Source: Alistipes sp. (lineage in GTDB: Bacteria; Bacteroidota; Bacteroidia; Bacteroidales; Rikenellaceae). Taken from it: a DNA stretch of 22,701 nt. The stretch lies in contig JAFOYS010000227.1 of NCBI GenBank assembly GCA_017391435.1, forward strand, positions 1 to 22,701. The letters are read 5' to 3'. The position numbers and the translations under genes are program-made. This document shows positions 21,563 through 22,701 of the stretch, in pieces; position 1 is the stretch's first letter; every line of letters begins with the position of its first letter. Under the pieces are notes generated by a model that searched no databases, was not told where the DNA came from, and saw only the letters and a program-made list of their open reading frames with translations.

Positions 21563-22701
21563 ATGCCAAAGTCATTATATGTTGACCCAGTAGAGCTTAG
21601 AGAGGCTGGTCAGATTACCTTTGTGCCAATTCCTGTAAATCAGTACAACAAGAGCGTTGTCGACGAGATTACTGAGGGCAACTTTACTGCAGAGGATCTT
21701 AAGCGAATTTACCGCGATATGTTTATCATTCGCGAGTTTGAAACAATGCTCAACCTCGTTAAGACCACTGGAGGTTACAACGGCGTGGAGTATAACAATC
21801 CAGGCCCTGCCCACCTATCTATGGGTCAGGAGGCTGCCGCAGTTGGTATGGCCTATACACTTGACACTGACGACTTTATCTTTGGTTCACACCGTAGCCA
21901 CGGCGAGATTTTAGCTAAGGGTCTACGCTCAATTGAGATTCTGCCAGAGGCTGAGCTTCAGAGCATTATGGAGCAGTTCTGGGGCGGCGCTACACTTGAG
22001 GTTGCTAAGAAGGGCTTCAAGGGCCAGACAACAAAGGATCTGGGTATCTGCTTCCTTCTCTACGGTGCAATGGCCGAGATTTTTGCCCGCGTAACAGGCT
22101 TTAACAAGGGCTTGGGAGGTAGTATGCACACCTTCTTTACCCCATTTGGAATCTATCCAAACAACGCTATTGTTGGCGGTAGTGGTAGCATTGCTGTAGG
22201 TGCTGCGCTCTACAAGAAGGTTAACCGCAAGAGGGGTATCGTGGTTGCAAACCTCGGTGATGGTGCCCTTGGTCGTGGTCCAGTTATGGAGGGTATGACC
22301 TTTGCCTCTATGGATCAGTTTACAAAGCTCTGGGAGGGCGAAATGAAGGGTGGCCTGCCAGTAATGTTCAGCATTATGAACAACCAGTACGCTATGGGTG
22401 GTCAGACCCGTGGCGAGACTGAGGGTTATAACTACGCAGCTCGCATTGCTGCTGGTTTTAATGTAGACTCGATGCACGCAGAGCGTGTAGATGGCTACAA
22501 TCCTCTGGCTGTTATTGACGGTTTCCGTCGCAAGAAGGCACTCCTTGAGCAGAAGAAGGGTCCAGTGTTACTCGATATTGTAACCTATCGCTATAGCGGC
22601 CACTCACCTTCTGATGCCTCTACATATCGGACTCCTGAGGAGGTTAAGGCTTGGGAGGAGATTGATTGTATAAAGAGCTTCGGAGCTAAGCTTATTGAGG
22701 C
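21563..22701 (+). CDS. 2-oxo-acid dehydrogenase E1, alpha-type ThDP domain (partial, runs off right edge)
   Basis: The frame from ATG 21563 (MPKSLYVDPVELREAGQITF) is open for 379 codons to the window end. It encodes the decarboxylating ThDP enzyme of the complex. Features include an R-x-F-E-x-M-L helix, G-P-A-H-L-S-M-G-Q-E-A-A, S-H-R-S-H-G-E-I-L-A-K-G, the ThDP/Mg motif G232-D-G starting the cofactor loop and closing with N273-N274, and T-Y-R-Y-S-G-H-S-P-S-D, the E1-alpha loop. Between G-D-G and N-N there are 38 residues instead of the usual 24-27. It already exceeds a typical 330-360-aa E1-alpha because of an extended N-terminus and insert. It may continue into a fused E1-beta domain, as known in several Bacteroidota; this cannot be seen here. 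Confidence 0.9.
   Translation, partial: MPKSLYVDPVELREAGQITFVPIPVNQYNKSVVDEITEGNFTAEDLKRIYRDMFIIREFETMLNLVKTTGGYNGVEYNNPGPAHLSMGQEAAAVGMAYTLDTDDFIFGSHRSHGEILAKGLRSIEILPEAELQSIMEQFWGGATLEVAKKGFKGQTTKDLGICFLLYGAMAEIFARVTGFNKGLGGSMHTFFTPFGIYPNNAIVGGSGSIAVGAALYKKVNRKRGIVVANLGDGALGRGPVMEGMTFASMDQFTKLWEGEMKGGLPVMFSIMNNQYAMGGQTRGETEGYNYAARIAAGFNVDSMHAERVDGYNPLAVIDGFRRKKALLEQKKGPVLLDIVTYRYSGHSPSDASTYRTPEEVKAWEEIDCIKSFGAKLIE

Overview
The window looks like a chromosomal segment from a gut-type Bacteroidales bacterium (Bacteroidota). Evidence seen directly: repeated TAnnTTTG -7 promoter elements with upstream TTTG boxes, mostly weak or absent Shine-Dalgarno sequences, many SPI-II lipoproteins with BACON, BspA-type leucine-rich-repeat and Mfa/FimA-type fimbrillin folds, and a strong preference for GAG over GAA. 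GC content looks moderate by eye (roughly mid-40s percent, not computed). Genus is not resolved; Rikenellaceae/Alistipes-like is a guess.

Layout. (1) 1-4658, minus strand: a surface-lipoprotein operon, read right to left. It holds a 901-aa BACON plus BspA-type LRR lipoprotein, a 49-aa peptide with no signal sequence, and a fimbrillin-like/BACON lipoprotein that runs off the left edge. (2) 4659-5038: divergent intergenic region with a clear plus-strand promoter, a G7 tract and a weaker minus-strand promoter. (3) 5039-14147, plus strand: a Mfa/FimA-type (type V-like) fimbrial operon. In order: OmpA-like/DUF3575 outer-membrane protein, FimB/Mfa2-like (DUF5119-like) anchor lipoprotein, probable major fimbrillin, intercistronic hairpin, second fimbrillin-like subunit, an accessory/tip subunit split by a one-base frameshift and carrying a lectin-like insert, and a 1020-aa DUF4906-like tip protein. 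It ends in a strong intrinsic terminator. (4) 14144-18700, plus strand: a two-gene unit, a secreted beta-helix protein ending in three S-layer-homology (SLH) domains and a secreted CAP-domain (SCP/PR-1) protein with three internal repeats. This architecture is typical of Firmicutes and unexpected here. (5) 18735-22701, plus strand: a housekeeping 2-oxo-acid dehydrogenase operon in the order E2 (lipoyl acyltransferase), E3 (dihydrolipoamide dehydrogenase), E1 (ThDP-dependent, cut by the right edge).

How it works together. Regions 1-4 form a surface-adhesion island. In the fimbrial operon the anchor lacks, while the polymerising subunits all carry, a Ser/Thr-Arg motif about 25-35 residues after the lipid cysteine. 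This fits the known scheme in which subunits are trimmed by an Arg-specific protease before strand-exchange polymerisation and the anchor stays lipidated. The fimbrillin-like protein of the left operon also carries the motif, so it may be a related adhesin. The most unusual item is the SLH/CAP pair, a candidate undescribed envelope system in a Gram-negative lineage. No tRNA, rRNA, CRISPR array, IS element or phage gene was recognised.
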